Origin: Aquilonibacter sp963703325
GTDB lineage: Bacteria; Vulcanimicrobiota; Vulcanimicrobiia; Vulcanimicrobiales; Vulcanimicrobiaceae
Direction of reading: 5' to 3'
Length of the DNA stretch: 64,000 bases
Assembly: GCA_963703325.1 (NCBI GenBank)
Contig: OY969805.1
Span: forward strand, 124,001 to 188,000
Shown here: one piece after another, positions 26,084 through 34,538 of the stretch
How the letters are laid out: every line of letters begins with the position of its first letter
Numbering within the stretch: the stretch's first letter is position 1
The notes under the pieces: generated by a model
Seen by the model: only the letters and a program-made list of their open reading frames with translations
Database searches by the model: none
Told to the model about the DNA's origin: nothing
Position numbers and translations under genes: made by a program

Positions 26084-26834
26084 GCTCGTAGGCAATCTCC
26101 TTGAATTCCGCCCGGTAGAGTGGCTCCAGCGAAGAACCTTCAACGAGAGCCACTGCTTTCGCTGCATAGCGCTGGGCCAAAGGGCTCGAGGCGCCCCGTG
26201 CCTGACTTGCGAGCTGCAAACTTGCGCCTAGAAGACGCCCGGCGCGTGCGAGCACATCCACCAATTGCGGTGAGGCCCCGGCCATAATGCCTCCGACGCG
26301 TAGGCTCAGCGCAAGCATCAAAGGTTGCGTTCCCGCGTAGGCGACGCGCAAGCGGCGCCCGCCTCGCACGCGTGCGCTCGCCCGAATGAGCCGATTTCGC
26401 TGCTCAACGCCGTGGAGCACCGCGTGCGCAAGAACCAACCCGACGTCTAAGACCCGATCGCGATGCACCGCGTCCTTCGCAAGCAGACCCAAACCGAGTG
26501 CGTGAAATGCATCACCGGCATTCAACGTTTGCGCAAGACCCCAAATCGAGGACGTCGACTCGCGCTCAAACGAGAGCGTGGGCGTCAGCTGCAGCTCATC
26601 ATGCAGCACTGCAAAGCGATAGAGGCACTCTACCGAGGCGGCGACGGGAACGGCGGTTTGCGAGTCCTCGCCACAAGCATCGCACGCCCAAAGTACGAGG
26701 CTCGCGCAGAGGGGATCGGCATACTCGAACGAGTGGCGCATAATCCGTTCGAATACCGCACTGAATTGCACGTCTGCGTCCCGCAGATAGTCCATCGTAC
26801 GTGCTTGCCGCTCGCGTAGAAGAGGCAATTCCAA
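26067..26834 (-). CDS. Degenerate polyprenyl-synthetase homologue
   Basis: The alpha-helical chain resembles farnesyl/geranylgeranyl diphosphate synthases, but the first Asp-rich motif is gone: at the matching helix it reads CLYRFAVLHDELQ instead of LxHDDxxD. No second DDxxD is seen either, so ordinary prenyl transfer is unlikely. It may be a non-catalytic subunit, as known for some heteromeric prenyl synthases, or a relict. I placed the start at TTG 26834 after AAGGGAG; an ATG at 26921 is in frame but crosses the divergent hpnK start. It overlaps the isomerase gene, which ties it to the pathway. Confidence 0.6.
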   Translation of the reverse strand: MELPLLRERQARTMDYLRDADVQFSAVFERIMRHSFEYADPLCASLVLWACDACGEDSQTAVPVAASVECLYRFAVLHDELQLTPTLSFERESTSSIWGLAQTLNAGDAFHALGLGLLAKDAVHRDRVLDVGLVLAHAVLHGVEQRNRLIRASARVRGGRRLRVAYAGTQPLMLALSLRVGGIMAGASPQLVDVLARAGRLLGASLQLASQARGASSPLAQRYAAKAVALVEGSSLEPLYRAEFKEIAYELAAGR

Positions 26835-26913
26835 GGCTCCGGCTTCTCCCTTTTGATCACGTCGCTCTCGCGAAGGAACGTTGCGTTCGCTACGGTACTC
26901 TATAGCCCTCCAA

Positions 26914-27738
26914 ATGACCAAGCAGCTGATTGTCTCCGCCGACGATTATGGGTTGTCGACGGAAGTCAACGAAGCGGTCGAGCGCGCGCATCGTGACGGC
27001 ATCCTCCGAGCCGCAAGTCTGATGGTCGCAGCACCTGCCGCGTCGGATGCAATTGCGCGCGCACGGGCGTTACCGACGCTACGCGTGGGTTTGCACGTCG
27101 TCCTCGTCAACGGACGCCCGCTGCTGCCTCCGGATCAAGTCTGCCCACTGGTCGATCGAGCGGGGAATTTCCCTACCGATCTCGTGGCCGCCGGGGTACG
27201 CTATTTCTTCCATCCGGCAGCGCGGCGGGCGCTCGAGGCGGAGATTCGCGCGCAGTTCGAAGCCTTTGCGCGCACCGGCCTGGCACTCGACCACGTCAAC
27301 GCGCAGAATCACATGCACGTTCATCCGACGGTGCTCGGCATCATCATCAAGGTCGGACGCGACTACGGCATGCGCGCGGTTCGCATTCCGCGTGAGCCGG
27401 GCGGACCCGCCTTCCTGACGCCATGGCTTGCGCTGATGCGCGCGCGCCTGCATCGCGCTGGAATTGCTACCAACGATGCCGTACTCGGCATCCGCGATTC
27501 GGGCCACATGAACGCAGCACGCGTATTAGAACTGCTCGATGCGCTGCCGCCGGGAATCTCGGAAATGTACTTCCACCCCGCGACGGCGGCATGGCCCGGG
27601 ATCGATCCACAGATTGCCGATTACGATTTCGCCGGAGAGCTCGACGCGCTTGTCAGCCCCGAGGTACGTGCGAAGCTCACCGCGATCGGTATCGATCCGC
27701 GCGCCTATTCGGATATTGGGAACCTAAGGACGTGTTGA
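26914..27738 (+). CDS. hpnK: HpnK, YdjC/ChbG-type deacetylase
   Basis: The 274-residue protein starts TKQLIVSADDYGLS, the Asp-Asp metal site of the YdjC/ChbG deacetylase family, and has HVNAQNHMHVHP with the paired His ligands. HpnK removes the acetyl group from the N-acetylglucosaminyl bacteriohopanetetrol made by HpnI. The gene is transcribed away from the squalene genes and overlaps hpnI by 7 nt. No Shine-Dalgarno sequence precedes ATG 26914. Confidence 0.9.
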   Translation: MTKQLIVSADDYGLSTEVNEAVERAHRDGILRAASLMVAAPAASDAIARARALPTLRVGLHVVLVNGRPLLPPDQVCPLVDRAGNFPTDLVAAGVRYFFHPAARRALEAEIRAQFEAFARTGLALDHVNAQNHMHVHPTVLGIIIKVGRDYGMRAVRIPREPGGPAFLTPWLALMRARLHRAGIATNDAVLGIRDSGHMNAARVLELLDALPPGISEMYFHPATAAWPGIDPQIADYDFAGELDALVSPEVRAKLTAIGIDPRAYSDIGNLRTC

Positions 27739-28844
27739 TCGTTGTAGCGGGGCTCGCGTACTGCGCGGTTGCACTCTTCGCCATCCTCCGTTTCACCAAC
27801 CGCCGCGTGATACTGTCGACCCAACCGTTCGCCGCAACCGTGCTCAAGCCGGTTCACGGACTGGAAGTCGAACTGTTTGAAAATCTCTGCTCGTTTTGCG
27901 AGCAAGATGCAGCGTCGTTTCAGGTGATCTTCGGCGTCGCCCGGCCCGACGATCCGGCCATCGACGTGATCCGCCGCGTGATCGAACGGTATCCGCAGCA
28001 CGACCTAACCCTGGTGATCGACGATCGTCCCTTCGCCGGCAATCCCAAGGTCGCCAATCTGCAAAACATGATCGCGCATGCGAAATACGAGCTCCTGGTC
28101 ATCGCGGATGCCGACATGCGCGTCGACCGCAGCTACCTGCGCGCGCTCGCCGCGGAGTTCGTCGACGAGCGCGTTGGCGCGGCGACCTGTCTCTACGCCG
28201 GCATCCCGCAGGCCGGCCTTGCATCCCAACTTGCAGCGCTGCAGTTAAACGATCAATTCGCGCCATCCGTGCTGGTCGCGACGCTGGGCGGCGATCCGCG
28301 CTTTTGTCTCGGCTCGACGATGGCCATCCGGCGCAGTGTGCTCGAGGCGATCGGCGGGTTCGCGGCGCTCTCGCCGTACCTCGCCGACGACTACATGCTG
28401 GGCGCGCTGGTACGCGCATGCGGGTACCGCGTCGTGCTCTCGCGGTACGTCGTTGCGAACATCGTGGCCGAACCCGGGATACGTGCGCTGCTGCATCACG
28501 AACTGCGTTGGGCCCGAACGATCCGCTCGGTGCAGGCACTCGGCTACGTCTGTTCGTTTGTGACCTTTCCGCTACCGTTTGCGCTGGTATGGGTCGTGCT
28601 TTTCCCGGCGACGATCGCCGCATGGATCGCGCTCGCACTCACGCTTGTCGCGCGCTTCGGTATGCACGCAGCAATGCGCCGCGCGTTCGCGATCACGCAG
28701 GACGCAGGGCCGGCGTGGCTTCTTCCGTTGCGTGACTGCCTGGGTCTCGGGGTTTGGGTTGCCGGTCTCTTCGGCAGCACGGTGCGCTGGAAAGATCGGC
28801 AGCTCGGCGTGACGGATCTATTGCGAAACGCCCGCGACCTGTGA
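27732..28844 (+). CDS. hpnI: HpnI, hopanoid glycosyltransferase
   Basis: The 370-residue GT2 protein resembles ceramide glucosyltransferases. It has an N-terminal membrane helix, PFAATVLKPVHGLE, the DxD-like IADADMRVD, a GSTMAIRRSVLEAIGGF segment, and LHHELRWARTIR, matching the QxxRW type motif; two or three C-terminal helices follow. HpnI adds N-acetylglucosamine to bacteriohopanetetrol at the membrane. GTG 27732 or TTG 27735 after TAAGGA is the start. HpnJ, which would contract the ring, is not in the window. Confidence 0.88.
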   Translation: MLIVVAGLAYCAVALFAILRFTNRRVILSTQPFAATVLKPVHGLEVELFENLCSFCEQDAASFQVIFGVARPDDPAIDVIRRVIERYPQHDLTLVIDDRPFAGNPKVANLQNMIAHAKYELLVIADADMRVDRSYLRALAAEFVDERVGAATCLYAGIPQAGLASQLAALQLNDQFAPSVLVATLGGDPRFCLGSTMAIRRSVLEAIGGFAALSPYLADDYMLGALVRACGYRVVLSRYVVANIVAEPGIRALLHHELRWARTIRSVQALGYVCSFVTFPLPFALVWVVLFPATIAAWIALALTLVARFGMHAAMRRAFAITQDAGPAWLLPLRDCLGLGVWVAGLFGSTVRWKDRQLGVTDLLRNARDL

Positions 28845-29315
28845 TTCGGTTACGGCGCCGGCCTTATTCCCCCAGGCCGACCGAATGTATGTAACCACCG
28901 ACGCAATATCCGCATTTGAAAGCGACTGACCCCAAGCGGGCATCATCCCGTTGTAGCTGGTCCCGGCGACGCTGATCGATCCGTTCAATCCGTATCTGAC
29001 GATGTGAATGACCGCGGTGGAATCGCCGGTCACCGTCGGATTACCGGCGAGCGGAGGGAACGTCCCCGGCACGCCTTTGCCGCTAGGCTGATGGCAACTC
29101 GAACAGTTCTGCGTATAGATTTTTGCGCCGTCGTTGGCAGCTGCGCCATCTTGCGCGAGCGCACCCGACGACACGGTTGCCGCGGCTGACGCCGCCACGG
29201 ACGGCGCCGTTGACGGACTCGCCGATTCCGAGGCGGTGCTGGTGCTTTTTGCGCACGCGGCCAGGACGCCGATGAGCGCCACTGCCGCTAGCCGTGCGAT
29301 TCGTGAGCGTTCCAT
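28818..29315 (-). CDS. Cytochrome c lipoprotein
   Basis: The 165-residue protein has a lipobox ending LAAC (lipid Cys 21), a Ser/Ala linker, and one class I heme c domain with CSSCH at 71-75 and an axial Met in GMMPAWG. It is a small periplasmic electron carrier held to a membrane. The start shares one nucleotide with the stop of the deacetylase-like gene, which makes it the last gene of the FHA/RodA unit. The 3-prime end overlaps that of hpnI by 27 nt. Confidence 0.9.
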   Translation of the reverse strand: MERSRIARLAAVALIGVLAACAKSTSTASESASPSTAPSVAASAAATVSSGALAQDGAAANDGAKIYTQNCSSCHQPSGKGVPGTFPPLAGNPTVTGDSTAVIHIVRYGLNGSISVAGTSYNGMMPAWGQSLSNADIASVVTYIRSAWGNKAGAVTESQVAGVSQ

Positions 29316-30106
29316 CAGTGCTGCGTTAGCGCCACGAATTGGACACTCCTCGTCGCGATAAGTGCCTTGAGCGCATCGAGCGAATGCGCGAGCGGGCGCA
29401 TGAGCACGACCGAACGTCCCTCGCGCCGCGAGTGCGCTACCACGCGCGCCAGCATGAAGCGGATGTACGAACGCGCCGTGCGATCGTCCACCGTCGCATC
29501 GCGCTGCACGATCGGAATACCCACCGCCGTGAACTCCGCGGGATCGGTATCTCCGCGTTCGTCGAAAAAGACGAGCCCCGTCCCGTCGAGCGATTGCACA
29601 AATCCCTCGCTCGACCGCGACGCGATGCCGGAGAAATCGCCAAAGCGCTTGCGCAACCGCGCAAGCTCCGCCAGCGTGGGCGCGTTATCGAGATGCACGA
29701 GCACCACGTCGTCCGACTCCCGAGCCAGCGCCGCAACGTCGCTTGCCTCCGGTGCGCGCGGATCCAGATCGATCGCGATGGGCACGCCCACTTGGCGCAG
29801 TTGGATGAAGGCCTCGTCGGCTGCCGCCGAACCGCCGCAGAGTCCGACAACGAGCGCAAGCTGCGGCTCGAGCCAGTCAGCGGATACCGTGCGCGGACGA
29901 TCGATCACCACGTCGTCGTCAGCGAAGAGATCGTCGACCTTCGAATCGGACGGGTCGTGCAATACCGCGTGGACGCTTGCTGCAACGCGCGGCTGCGCGC
30001 TTGCGCGCAGCGCCGGCGGTCCCGTTGCGCGTCCGCTAACGTAACCGCCGGCGATTGCCGCAAGGGCTAGGGCGATGAGGACGAGCCAGAAAGCTTGGGA
30101 GCGCAC
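29315..30106 (-). CDS. Divergent polysaccharide deacetylase (YibQ-like)
   Basis: The 263-residue protein has an N-terminal membrane anchor (AFWLVLIALALAAIAGGY) and a domain that follows the YibQ pattern: LALVVGLCGGSAAADEAF, VPIAIDLDP, VVLVHLDNAP, a GIASRSSEGF segment, GLVFFDERGD and a final VVLMRPLAHSLDALKAL. This family is related to polysaccharide deacetylases but lacks their full metal site. GTG 30106 overlaps the end of rodA by 40 nt. In the comparable actinobacterial cluster a penicillin-binding protein follows rodA, so its presence here suggests a cell-envelope role. Confidence 0.6.
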   Translation of the reverse strand: MRSQAFWLVLIALALAAIAGGYVSGRATGPPALRASAQPRVAASVHAVLHDPSDSKVDDLFADDDVVIDRPRTVSADWLEPQLALVVGLCGGSAAADEAFIQLRQVGVPIAIDLDPRAPEASDVAALARESDDVVLVHLDNAPTLAELARLRKRFGDFSGIASRSSEGFVQSLDGTGLVFFDERGDTDPAEFTAVGIPIVQRDATVDDRTARSYIRFMLARVVAHSRREGRSVVLMRPLAHSLDALKALIATRSVQFVALTQH

Positions 30107-31335
30107 ACGCGTGAACTCATCGCCCAGACAAGCGCGACGAGCAAGAAGTTGGCAACTAGAGAGCTGCCGCCGTACGAAATGAACGGCAAGGTGATGCCGG
30201 TGAGCGGAAAGAGTCCGATCACGCCGCCGATGATGATGAAGACTTGAAAGCCAAGCGTTGCAGCCATCCCGACTCCGAGCAGTTTCGCATACAGATCCGG
30301 CTGTTCGGTCGACGTCGCGAACATCCGGCGAACCAGCACGACGAAGAGTGCAATGACGGCGAGTGCGCCGAGCAATCCAAACTCCTCGGAGAATGCCGCA
30401 AACACATAGTCGGTGGCCACGTCCGGAATGAAGCCGGGATGGCCGAGATTCAGCCCCGTACCGAAGAGGCCGCCTGCCGCAAGGCCGTAGTACGCTTGCG
30501 ACGATTGGTACCCCGCGCCGAGCGGGTCGCTGAACGGATTGCGCCAAACGGCGATACGCGCTTGCACGTACGGATAGTGATGCATCGCCCAGAGCACGGC
30601 CAGTGCAAAGATCGCGACGCCGCCAACCACGATGTCGACGCGCCGTGTCGCGACGTAGAGCATTGCGGCGAAGGTTGCCAGCAACAGTGTCGCCATTCCT
30701 AAGTCACGTTGCACGACCAGGATCGCCATCGAGGCGCCCCAGCCGATGAAGAGCGGACCGAGGTAGCGCAGGTTGGCGCGCACCGACCACGGTCGCGCCT
30801 GCGCGATCACGTCAGCTGTTTCTCCGAGATACGCAGCTAGAAAGAACACGATGAATAGCTTGATGAGTTCGATCGGTTCGTATTGCACGGGGCCAAGTTT
30901 GATCCACAGTCGCGCGCCGTTGACCTCCTGACCGAAGATCAGCAGCAAGAGAAACAGCACCAGCGAAGCGACGACCCACAGATACTTATAGCTTGCAAAA
31001 CGGCGAAAGCGAGTAAACGCGGGACCCGCCGCGATCGCGAGCAGCAGCGAAACGAGCAACCACCATTGCTGTTTCTGAGCGAGATCTGGTGCAACGCGCG
31101 CGACGAGCAAGAGGCCGAGGCCGGCGAGCACTACCGCCAACGCGGGCAAGAAATCATCGCGCCGCGAGGTTTGGGGTTGCCACGCCACCCAGACGATTGC
31201 AAGGATCGCCAGCGTCGCGAGCAGCCACGGCGGCCCGATCGAACCGGCCGGCGCGTATGCCAACATCAACGCCGTCGCTGCAAGCGCAACCAGCATAGGA
31301 AGGAGGCGGCGAAAATTTACGGCTATTGTGCCCAC
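30067..31335 (-). CDS. RodA/FtsW-family SEDS glycosyltransferase
   Basis: The 422-residue protein has at least ten membrane helices and the SEDS signatures: ARLWIKLGPVQYEPIELIKL, FIPDVATDYVFAAFSEEFGL and a PFISYGGSSLVANF ending. It polymerises lipid II into glycan strands for growth or division. RodA and FtsW cannot be separated here with certainty. It overlaps both neighbours and is the fourth gene in an fhaA-fhaB-phosphatase-rodA order also found in Actinobacteria. Confidence 0.92.
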   Translation of the reverse strand: MGTIAVNFRRLLPMLVALAATALMLAYAPAGSIGPPWLLATLAILAIVWVAWQPQTSRRDDFLPALAVVLAGLGLLLVARVAPDLAQKQQWWLLVSLLLAIAAGPAFTRFRRFASYKYLWVVASLVLFLLLLIFGQEVNGARLWIKLGPVQYEPIELIKLFIVFFLAAYLGETADVIAQARPWSVRANLRYLGPLFIGWGASMAILVVQRDLGMATLLLATFAAMLYVATRRVDIVVGGVAIFALAVLWAMHHYPYVQARIAVWRNPFSDPLGAGYQSSQAYYGLAAGGLFGTGLNLGHPGFIPDVATDYVFAAFSEEFGLLGALAVIALFVVLVRRMFATSTEQPDLYAKLLGVGMAATLGFQVFIIIGGVIGLFPLTGITLPFISYGGSSLVANFLLVALVWAMSSRVCAPKLSGSSSSP

Positions 31336-32081
31336 GCGGTCAGAAGTGCGAGTAACGCCGTCAATACTCCCGCAAGGAGCGACCCGCGTGCAAACGACTT
31401 CGAACGGTAGACGACCACCGGAACTTCGCGCTTACCGAGTTCTTCGATCGCGCGATCGCTTTCGTCGAAGCGAACGACGAGGAGATGTTCGCTTTCGCCG
31501 GAGCGTTCGACGTGCGACACGAGTGCGCGCCGATCGACCTCGCCGCGGACGCGATGGCCCATCAAGATCATCACATCGCCGGCATCGAACGTGACGGTCG
31601 AGACCGAAACGTCGAGCGACGAACTTGCGCCGAGCGCGCGACCCAGCAATTCGCGACCTGCTTCGCCGAGCGTGTCATCGCCGGTCAGCACGGTAATCTC
31701 ACCGCTATGCGCGAGATAGGCAGCGGTACCGCCGCTGTGAATGACGCAGGCGTAGCCGCGCACGATCACCGCCATCGTGATCGAACATCCGGCGGTCACA
31801 TAGTCGGCGTGGGAGGCGCTGCGTGCAAAAAGGTCGCCGTTGACGCGCGCAAGCGCGCCAAGCACCGCGGTGGGGGCGGCGGGCACGCGATCGACCGCGC
31901 GCCGAAAGCGCTCGGTGCGCAAACGCCGCTCGCATTCGGAACGCAACCGTTCGAGCGTCGCTGGAGCTGCAGCCACACCATCCACCGTGCCGAACCCGCG
32001 CGCAACGGCAAACAGCCACGAGCGCGGTCCCAGCTGCAACGAGAGACAGGAGGCGCGATCGCCTCGTATCGCTACGTCCAC
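31323..32081 (-). CDS. PP2C-like pseudophosphatase with C-terminal membrane anchor
   Basis: The 252-residue chain keeps the PP2C fold pattern but has lost the metal-binding Asp residues. VARGFG (26-31) replaces VADGMG, HSGGTAAY (115-122) replaces GDSRAY, GDVMILMGHRVRGEV (168-182) replaces GDxLLLCSDGL, and SEHLLVVRF (197-205) has no DN before the last strand. A hydrophobic helix at 233-250 would anchor it in the membrane. It sits where the PstP phosphatase sits in the actinobacterial cluster. I expect a binding or scaffold role rather than catalysis. The start is GTG, overlapping the FHA gene. Confidence 0.7.
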   Translation of the reverse strand: MDVAIRGDRASCLSLQLGPRSWLFAVARGFGTVDGVAAAPATLERLRSECERRLRTERFRRAVDRVPAAPTAVLGALARVNGDLFARSASHADYVTAGCSITMAVIVRGYACVIHSGGTAAYLAHSGEITVLTGDDTLGEAGRELLGRALGASSSLDVSVSTVTFDAGDVMILMGHRVRGEVDRRALVSHVERSGESEHLLVVRFDESDRAIEELGKREVPVVVYRSKSFARGSLLAGVLTALLALLTAWAQ

Positions 32082-32494
32082 GCTACTACTTTCTCCACGA
32101 TCAATCTCGTCGTTCCCACGTCGATCTCGTCACCTTCGCGCAACTCGACTGCACTTTCCAACCGCCGGCCGTTGAGAAAGGTGCCGTTGCTGCTTTCGAG
32201 ATCGCGCACGAAAACGATGCCGCCTTGCGTCTCGAGCCGGGCGTGGCGCCGGCTCACTTCGACGTCGGCAAGCACGAGTTCACAGCCCGCATCGCGGCCG
32301 ATCGTGAGCGGGCACAGGCCCTCGAAACGCCGTTCGCTTCCAAGCTCGACGATCCGCAGCACCGCCTTGACCGGCGTGAGGCTTGCAATTTCGGCCGGAC
32401 TGCCGCTGCGCGGGCGCGCCGCAACGATCGCGACGGCTGCCAGCATGGCCGTGATCTCGAGCGTCCCGACGCGCATCTGCGCGACAAAATTCAC
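32072..32494 (-). CDS. FHA-domain membrane protein (FhaB-like)
   Basis: The 140-residue protein has a hydrophobic segment at about 13-27 and an FHA domain at about 45-135: CPLTIGRDAGCELVLAD, VSRRHARLE and SSNGTFLNGRRL are the phosphothreonine-binding loops. FHA domains bind phosphothreonine, so a Ser/Thr kinase is expected elsewhere in the genome. Its GTG start overlaps the stop of the FhaA-like gene by 4 nt. In Mycobacterium the equivalent FhaB sits in the same place and acts with cell-wall enzymes. Confidence 0.85.
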   Translation of the reverse strand: MNFVAQMRVGTLEITAMLAAVAIVAARPRSGSPAEIASLTPVKAVLRIVELGSERRFEGLCPLTIGRDAGCELVLADVEVSRRHARLETQGGIVFVRDLESSNGTFLNGRRLESAVELREGDEIDVGTTRLIVEKVVAWT

Positions 32495-33192
32495 TCCCGC
32501 GCCTCGAGCCGCATCTGGGTGTTGCCGAAGGTCAGTACGTCTCCTGAGACGACACGGCGCTTGCCCGCAATGCGCTCGCCGTTGACGAAGGTGCCGTTGG
32601 TCGAATTTAGGTCTTCGACTTCGACCGCGCCCGCGGCAATTTCCAACACCGCATGATTGCGTGAAACGCTGGGATCGACCAGGAAAATATCGCTCTCCTC
32701 GCTTCGTCCGATCGTAGCCGATTTATCGATGAAGTACACTCCATACGCGGGCACGCCTTTCATCATCCGCAAGTGAAAGCGCTTCGGAGGCGTCAGCGCG
32801 GGCGCATTGGGAATCGATATCGTTACGTCACTCGCCACCGCGACATCGGCGAGTCCGGCCGGAATACTTTCACGCGATACCATCTCTACATTCGGTCCCC
32901 CGTCGAAAAAATACACCCCGACGCGCGCGGCCATATCGCGCAACAATTCGCCCCATTCGCGCTCCAAGTAGGCGCGATGTTCGGCGAGACGCGCGAAGTC
33001 ATCCGGGTTCACATAGACGAGATACGATCCCGGTGCAAGCATATGACCGTCGTCGCCGCGGGTGCGCGTTTCCATGGTCGTGACGAGCTTGCGCGCGATC
33101 TGAGCAGGCTCGAGATCGCTCGGAAAAGTCTTGGCAAACGTCCGCTCGATAAACGCGGCGCACGCTTGCTCGATCCGTGCAAACCAACTCAT
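32491..33192 (-). CDS. FhaA-like protein (DUF3662 plus FHA)
   Basis: The 233-residue protein begins SWFARIEQACAAFIER, the start of the DUF3662 domain (about 1-115; ERTFAKTFPSDLEPAQIARKL follows, a block typical of FhaA). The FHA domain occupies about 150-230 with ATIGRSEESDIFLVD, SVSRNHAVLE and STNGTFVNGERI. I chose ATG 33192. It is the first gene of the FHA/PP2C/RodA unit and lies 13 nt after rsmB. Confidence 0.88.
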   Translation of the reverse strand: MSWFARIEQACAAFIERTFAKTFPSDLEPAQIARKLVTTMETRTRGDDGHMLAPGSYLVYVNPDDFARLAEHRAYLEREWGELLRDMAARVGVYFFDGGPNVEMVSRESIPAGLADVAVASDVTISIPNAPALTPPKRFHLRMMKGVPAYGVYFIDKSATIGRSEESDIFLVDPSVSRNHAVLEIAAGAVEVEDLNSTNGTFVNGERIAGKRRVVSGDVLTFGNTQMRLEARE

Positions 33193-33205
33193 GGCAATGT
33201 AGGGA

Positions 33206-34538
33206 TTACCGGTGCTCCAGTCTTGCAATAAAAAACCCATCGCGGCCGTTCAATCCAGGCGGGACGAGGACGTCGCCCGCATCGGTAATGAACGGCTCGA
33301 ACGCCGCGGGAATCAATCCGCGCTCGAAGTTTGCTCTGCTCCGGAACCACTCGACGACCTCGACCGTCTCCCGCGGATCGGTCGAACACACCGCATACAC
33401 CAGGACACCGCCCACGTGGATCGATGGAGCCAGCGCCTCGAGCAAAGCCCGCTGCGTCAGGGCTAGGCGTTCGCCGTCGCCCGGCTGCTTCTTCCAGCGC
33501 GCCTCCGGGTGGCGCTCAACGACTCCTACCCCCGAGCATGGCGCGTCGATCAGCACCCGGTCGAAGCGCTGGTCCGGGGGGAGCAGCGGTGTGGTCGCGT
33601 CCCCGATGACGATCCCGGCGGCTACCCCGGCCGCCTCGAGGCGTGCCTCCAGAACCTGGGCTTTGCGAGCCTCGCGCTCGATAGCGAGTAACGTGCCTTC
33701 GCCGTCCATGCGCGCGCCGATCTGCAGCGCCTTGTTCCCTCGGCCGCTGCACACGTCCAGAATCGTTTCTCCGGGTTGCGGGTTGAGCACCCCAACCGGC
33801 ATCGCCGAGCTTTCCGACTGCAGCCACCATGTGCCGCCGGCGCGCGCCTCTTGCGCGTGCACGGCTGCGGCATTGCCGACCAGCAGCGATTCGGGGACGA
33901 ACGGTGACGGCGTCGCCGGGATACCCTCGGCCGCGAATTGCTCGATGACCGCGCCGGCGGACGTGCGCAGCGCGTTGATCGTGACGGACGTGACGGCGGG
34001 GTCGTTCACCGCCGCGCAAATCGCCTCGGTCTGATCGGCGAACACGAGCTCGCCACTGGCGTACGAGCCACGTCGGCAGTGAATACCGCGTGCCGAGGTA
34101 GTCGTCGTCATTCGCGAACATCTCGCGCGCCGGTTCGGGCGGCTGGTCGCGCAAGAACGAGCGCAAGACGGCGTTGACCAGATTGGCGACGCCGCGATGG
34201 CCGTAGCGTTTGGCCAGATTCACGAATTCGAACACGGTCGCGTGCGTATCCGCTCGAGTGTAGACCAATTCGTACACCGCCAAACGCAGAATCTCGTGAA
34301 TGACTGGCGGAAGCTGCGCGCGCCGTTCGCCGATGAACGGATCGAGGTACCAGTCGAGCGCGCGACGCATCTTGATCGCGCCGTAGGCCAGTTCGGTTGC
34401 GAACGCGCGATCGCGCGGAGCAAGGTTCGCCTTGCGCGCACGATAGTCGAGCGCCTCCTGCGCGCCGCGCTCGGTTCCCCCGCCGGGTGCTACGAACACA
34501 TCGCGCACGGTCAGCAGCGCTATTTCGCGTGCGTTCAC
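33206..34538 (-). pseudogene. rsmB: rsmB, 16S rRNA m5C967 methyltransferase, with a frameshift
   Basis: The N-terminal NusB-like domain (34538 to about 34060; ALDWYLDPFIGERR, FEFVNLAKRYGHRG) and the C-terminal SAM methyltransferase domain (about 34050 to 33206; ETILDVCSGRGNKALQIG, DRVLIDAPCSGVGVVERHP, VYAVCSTDPRETVEVVEW) are in different frames. Both catalytic Cys motifs, DAPCSG and VCSTDP, are present. The break lies in the linker after SLPTWLVRQWRA, near 34050-34062, and one extra base explains it. The GTG start overlaps the fmt stop by 4 nt. Loss of this enzyme is tolerated in other bacteria, but a sequencing error is equally likely. Confidence 0.8.
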
